Assembly (NCBI GenBank): GCA_003217965.1 | Contig: QHNB01000168.1 | Coordinates: 1 to 8,444, forward strand | Origin: Verrucomicrobiota bacterium | GTDB lineage: Bacteria; Verrucomicrobiota; Verrucomicrobiia; Chthoniobacterales; UBA10450 | Length of the DNA stretch: 8,444 bases | Direction: 5' to 3' | Made by a program: the position numbers and the translations under genes | In this document: piece by piece, positions 6,243 through 8,444 of the stretch | How positions within the stretch are numbered: position 1 is the first letter of the stretch | Layout: each line of letters opens with the position of its first letter | The notes under the pieces: generated by a model | Told to the model about the DNA's origin: nothing | Seen by the model: the letters and a program-made list of their open reading frames with translations, nothing else | The model's database searches: none

Positions 6243-6614
6243 TTAACTGACCGTAATCTTGCGCGGTTTCACCTGTTCTGCCTTTGGCAGCGTCAGAGTG
6301 AGAATACCCTGATCCATACGCGCGGCGACCTTCCCAGTATCGATGCTCGGATCGAGCTCAAACACGCGCCGGAAATTTTCCGGACGGGATTCCTGATGAA
6401 TGATCGTGCCTTCGATCGGCGACAGCGTGCGCCGGCCGATAATGGAAAGCTCATTGTTTTCCACCGAAATCTCGAGCCCGTCTTTGTTGACGCCGGGCAT
6501 CTCGACTTTCAATTGATAGGCATCGCCGTCCTCGGTCACACTTGCGACGGGCGTGATGAAACGTTCTGCCTGACCTGGGCGGGTTCCCCGATTTTCACGA
6601 ACTAATGTGTCCAT
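6243..6614 (-). CDS. Small heat-shock protein, Hsp20 family (second gene)
   Basis: This is an ATP-independent holdase chaperone of 123 residues. The alpha-crystallin domain spans about 21-112: the start of the fold is PVASVTEDGDAYQLKVEMPG, then V-E-N-N-E-L-S-I-I-G-R-R, and it ends in the family signature AARMDQGILTLTLPK (97-111). A C-terminal I-T-V (120-122) serves as the I-x-I/V anchor for oligomer assembly. The N-terminal arm is only about 20 residues, much shorter than in its upstream neighbour, which suggests a different oligomer or a subunit of a mixed one. It starts at ATG 6614 with a good Shine-Dalgarno sequence (AAAGGAAA) that overlaps the stop of the upstream hsp20; the gap is 12 nt, so the two are translated from one mRNA. 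The intrinsic terminator follows directly. Confidence 0.95.
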   Translation of the reverse strand: MDTLVRENRGTRPGQAERFITPVASVTEDGDAYQLKVEMPGVNKDGLEISVENNELSIIGRRTLSPIEGTIIHQESRPENFRRVFELDPSIDTGKVAARMDQGILTLTLPKAEQVKPRKITVS

Positions 6615-6626
6615 AATTGTTTTCCT

Positions 6627-7094
6627 TTATTCGACGTTGACTTGGATTTGCTTCGGTTTCGCTTCCTCGGCCTTCGGCAGAGTGATCGTGAGGATTCCGT
6701 CGCGATAAGTTGCCGCGACTTTATTGGCATCGACTTGCGTCGGTAGTGAAACGCTGCGACGAAACTTGCCGACATAGCGTTCCGTGCGTTCGGCTTTATC
6801 GCCTTCCGCGCCTTCACTCTTGCGCTCGCCCGCGATTGTCAACATGCCATCTTGCAGTGAGATTTCGATATCCTCCTTGCGCATCCCAGGCAACTCAACC
6901 CGGGCAATCACGTTATCATTGTTTTGATACAGATCGAGGGCCGGCGACCAACCGCTGAACAGCTGCGATTGCCGGCCGAAATTCGACCAGAACGGCATGT
7001 CAAAGAGCGAGTCAAGCTCGTCGCGAAGATTGTTCCAGCGATCAAGCCCTGTCCAGGCCACGGTCTCTGGGGATTGGTAACGGATAATGCTCAT
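6627..7094 (-). CDS. Small heat-shock protein, Hsp20 family (first gene)
   Basis: This is a 155-residue holdase that binds unfolding proteins during heat or other stress for later refolding by DnaK/ClpB. The N-terminal arm (1-50) contains W-N-N-L-R-D-E-L-D-S-L-F-D-M-P-F-W, typical of class A bacterial Hsp20. The alpha-crystallin domain runs about 51-142, with SPALDLYQNNDNVIARVELPG, M-L-T-I-A-G-E-R-K, the Y-V-G-K-F-R-R-S-V-S-L-P strand and AATYRDGILTITLPK (127-141). The tail has I-Q-V (150-152) as the assembly motif. It starts at ATG 7094, with Shine-Dalgarno AAAGGAAAA about 8 nt upstream. It is the first gene of a two-gene operon; the two paralogues are clearly diverged, not a recent duplication. 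Its leader of about 100 nt carries a possible thermosensing hairpin. Confidence 0.96.
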   Translation of the reverse strand: MSIIRYQSPETVAWTGLDRWNNLRDELDSLFDMPFWSNFGRQSQLFSGWSPALDLYQNNDNVIARVELPGMRKEDIEISLQDGMLTIAGERKSEGAEGDKAERTERYVGKFRRSVSLPTQVDANKVAATYRDGILTITLPKAEEAKPKQIQVNVE

Positions 7095-7102
7095 GTAATT
7101 TT

Positions 7103-7123
7103 CCTTTCTGAAAAGATTTCTTT
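7103..7123 (-). promoter_or_regulatory. hsp20 ribosome site in a weak alternative hairpin
   Basis: In the mRNA sense the leader reads AAAG, AAAT, CUUU, UCAG, AAAG, G. The middle CUUU can pair with the downstream AAAG that forms the Shine-Dalgarno sequence (extended by one U-G pair, tetraloop UCAG), or with the upstream AAAG (loop AAAU). The first fold would hide the ribosome site behind a short U-rich stem, as in fourU-type RNA thermometers; the second would free it. The stems are only 4-5 bp, so this is a candidate only. Confidence 0.35.
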
Positions 7124-7201
7124 GTAATCTCCAGCTTGCAAAGTGCCAAGGATCACGCGGGTGACGTCTCTATCTCATATCCAACACTATCAATCGCTTA
7201 C

Positions 7202-7207
7202 ATTATA
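7202..7207 (-). promoter_or_regulatory. Perfect -10 hexamer upstream of hsp20
   Basis: TATAAT occurs exactly on the minus strand about 110 nt before the first hsp20 start, in an AT-rich run. There is no good -35 at 17 nt (AACTGA). Neither a CIRCE operator nor a sigma-32-like promoter is visible in the region. It is the best single promoter mark for the hsp20 operon and implies a leader of roughly 100 nt. Confidence 0.4.
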
Positions 7208-7228
7208 AAATGAGTCGTTGCCAATCAG

Positions 7229-7256
7229 TTGAAGTAGAGACAGTTTTTCTCATATT
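7229..7256 (+). promoter_or_regulatory. Possible ribD promoter
   Basis: TTGAAG (7229-7234) and CATATT (7251-7256) are spaced by 16 nt, a fair match to a sigma-70 type promoter about 95 nt upstream of ribD. This places divergent starts for hsp20 and ribD close together in the 254-nt spacer 7095-7348. Apart from these marks and short repeats, the spacer holds no gene or riboswitch that I recognise. Confidence 0.25.
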
Positions 7257-7348
7257 CGGGCTAGATGAATCCGAGTCGTAGGGCCAATTAGACCCAGCTC
7301 TTCTCCAGTCGCCACCTCCTCCAGGATCCATTAGCTTGGTCTCTTGCG

Positions 7349-8389
7349 ATGAAAGAGAAAGCAGACGAAAAATTCATGCGCCAGGCGCTCGACGAAGCGC
7401 GCAAAGGCGCTGGATTTACGAGCCCTAATCCTGCCGTGGGAGCGATCCTAGTTGAGCGCGCACGTATTCTGGCGCGCGGATATCATCGCCAGGCTGGGGC
7501 TGATCATGCCGAAGTGGATTGCCTGCGCAAAATATCCGGGCCTGTTCCTCCCGGCGCAATTCTCTACGTTACTTTGGAGCCTTGCTCGACCCGAGGGCGA
7601 ACTGCGCCCTGTGTCGATTACATTATCGAGCGGGGCGTTCGCCGTGTCATGATTGGTGCGGTCGATCCAAATCCGAAACATCGGGGACGCGCTATTGAAA
7701 TGCTGCACCGGGCTGGAATCGAAGTCTCAACTGGAGTGCTGGAATCCAAATGTACAGCATTGAATGAGGCATTTAACAAATGGATTAGAACGCGGCAGCC
7801 ATTCGTTATCGCGAAGTGTGGAATGAGCCTCGATGGCCGGTTGACCGCCCCACCAACCGATTCCCAATGGATCACCTCAGTTCAATCCCGCCACGACGCG
7901 CAAGAACTTCGGGCGACTGTTGACGTCATCATTGTTGGTGCGGAAACAATTCGCCAAGACAATCCGCGGTTAACCGTCCGGATTAGGTCAGCGAACAAAC
8001 AACCTTGGCGCGTGATTTTGACCCGGTCCGGCCGGCTGCCACACAATGCGAACGTTTTCTGCGATTCCCACGCCAGCCGCACACTGATCTATCGCAAACA
8101 AAGGCTCAGAACCGTTTTGCGTGATCTCGGGAGGCGTGAGATGACGAGTGTCTTACTCGAAGGCGGCGGTGAAGTGTTGAGTGAAGCACTTGATCAAGGC
8201 TTAATCGATAAGGTGCAAATTTATATTGGCGCAAAATTAACCAGCGGAAGTGTCCTCGCGTTTGGAGGAAAAGGCGCACGCTTGACCGCCGAGTCGTTTC
8301 ACCTGAAGTCTGCGCGCTACGAACGCTTTGGACATGATGTGCGGGTAACTGGGTATCTCGAATCACCAGCAAGAATCGTGTTGAAATAA
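7349..8389 (+). CDS. ribD: Bifunctional riboflavin-synthesis deaminase/reductase
   Basis: RibD carries out the second and third steps of riboflavin synthesis: deamination of the GTP-cyclohydrolase II product, then NADPH-dependent reduction of its ribose side chain. It has 346 residues, normal for the fused enzyme. The deaminase half (about 5-148) has SPNPAVGAI, the zinc/catalytic H53-A-E55, and C79 and C88 in EPCSTRGRTAPC; the common S-H-H-G version of this motif reads S-T-R-G here. The reductase half (about 150-340) has A-K-x-G-M-S-L-D-G-R, SQWIT, VDVIIVGAETIRQDNPRLTVR, the LLEGGGEV nucleotide-binding motif (269-276) and F-G-G-K-G-A-R. Both halves look complete. The start ATG 7349 has no clear Shine-Dalgarno sequence; a C/T-rich stretch (7310-7322) that resembles the anti-Shine-Dalgarno sequence lies upstream. 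No FMN riboswitch is seen. Other rib genes are not in the window. Confidence 0.95.
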   Translation: MKEKADEKFMRQALDEARKGAGFTSPNPAVGAILVERARILARGYHRQAGADHAEVDCLRKISGPVPPGAILYVTLEPCSTRGRTAPCVDYIIERGVRRVMIGAVDPNPKHRGRAIEMLHRAGIEVSTGVLESKCTALNEAFNKWIRTRQPFVIAKCGMSLDGRLTAPPTDSQWITSVQSRHDAQELRATVDVIIVGAETIRQDNPRLTVRIRSANKQPWRVILTRSGRLPHNANVFCDSHASRTLIYRKQRLRTVLRDLGRREMTSVLLEGGGEVLSEALDQGLIDKVQIYIGAKLTSGSVLAFGGKGARLTAESFHLKSARYERFGHDVRVTGYLESPARIVLK

Positions 8390-8391
8390 TC

Positions 8392-8410
8392 CGCAAAACT
8401 TTGCGTCTAA
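8392..8410 (+). terminator. Weak hairpin after ribD
   Basis: CGCAAA and TTTGCG (8392-8397 and 8400-8405) form a perfect 14-bp palindrome immediately after the ribD stop, giving in RNA a 5-bp stem with a 4-nt loop. It is followed by TCTAATTTTC, which is only moderately T-rich. This may be a weak terminator or a spacing element before the next gene. Confidence 0.3.
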
Positions 8411-8428
8411 TTTTCGGTTCAATTATGC

Positions 8429-8440
8429 GAAAGGAGGTGA
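8429..8440 (+). promoter_or_regulatory. Near-ideal ribosome binding site of the next gene
   Basis: GAAAGGAGGTGA is a 12-nt uninterrupted match to the complement of the usual 16S rRNA 3' tail. AGGAGG ends at 8437, so a start codon is expected at about 8445, just outside the window. It stands out because most genes here have weak or no Shine-Dalgarno sequences. It suggests a highly translated gene, such as a small ribosomal protein, but the gene itself cannot be seen. Confidence 0.8.
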
Positions 8441-8444
8441 ACAG

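Noticed and set aside
6087..6605. 172-codon plus-strand open frame
   Set aside because: It is antisense to the recA start, the terminator and an hsp20 gene; low-complexity translation with no recognisable fold.
7121..7145. Sigma-54-like site (TTGGCAC followed by TTTGC) on the minus strand
   Set aside because: The GG and GC elements are 6 nt apart, whereas sigma-54 promoters need about 10.
7095..7260. CIRCE (HrcA) operator for the hsp20 operon
   Set aside because: No TTAGCACTC...GAGTGCTAA-like inverted repeat found.
7208..7348. FMN riboswitch upstream of ribD
   Set aside because: None of the conserved RFN blocks are present in the leader.
8429..8444. 3' end of a 16S rRNA on the minus strand
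   Set aside because: The minus strand reads TTCACCTCC where 16S requires GGATCACCTCC, and the position and spacing fit a ribosome binding site for a plus-strand gene.

Overview
This window reads as a piece of bacterial chromosome made mostly of conserved housekeeping genes, with a few unusual small structures between and inside them. The organism is probably an environmental bacterium outside the well-studied Proteobacteria. There is no recX between recA and alaS, the AlaRS is longer than usual, and the gene mix (DUF3667 membrane protein, tandem Hsp20 genes, free-standing ribD) would suit a soil Verrucomicrobiota lineage. That placement is an inference from style and not proven by any single marker.

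Layout. 1-130 (-): N-terminus of an APC-family amino-acid permease that runs off the left edge. 131-279: divergent spacer carrying a 23-bp-period duplication folded inside a larger inverted repeat. 280-492 (+): a 70-residue two-helix membrane protein. 607-1659 (+): a DUF3667 zinc-ribbon membrane protein, convergent with alaS at a 15-bp gap. 1675-4578 (-): alaS, interrupted in frame by a compact 98-bp palindromic element. 4604-4996 (-): an HxlR-family winged-helix regulator 25 bp upstream of alaS. 5111-6145 (-): recA. 6181-6220: a strong intrinsic terminator. 6243-6614 and 6627-7094 (-): two Hsp20 genes in one operon. 7095-7348: divergent regulatory region. 7349-8389 (+): ribD. 8429-8440: a near-ideal Shine-Dalgarno sequence whose gene starts just beyond the right edge.

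Function. The minus-strand block 7094 to 1675 gathers stress and core information functions: protein holding (Hsp20 pair), recombination and repair (RecA), a likely redox or small-molecule-responsive repressor (HxlR), and tRNA charging (AlaRS). The Hsp20 operon is closed by its terminator, but that terminator lies so close to recA that recA has little room for a promoter of its own. RibD starts riboflavin synthesis and has no visible FMN riboswitch.

I see no complete novel defence or mobile system. The best candidate for something undescribed is the palindromic element inside alaS, which adds about 32 residues to an essential synthetase. A GC-rich inverted repeat forming the tail of hxlR just before alaS, and a possible weak RNA thermometer at the first hsp20 start, come next.
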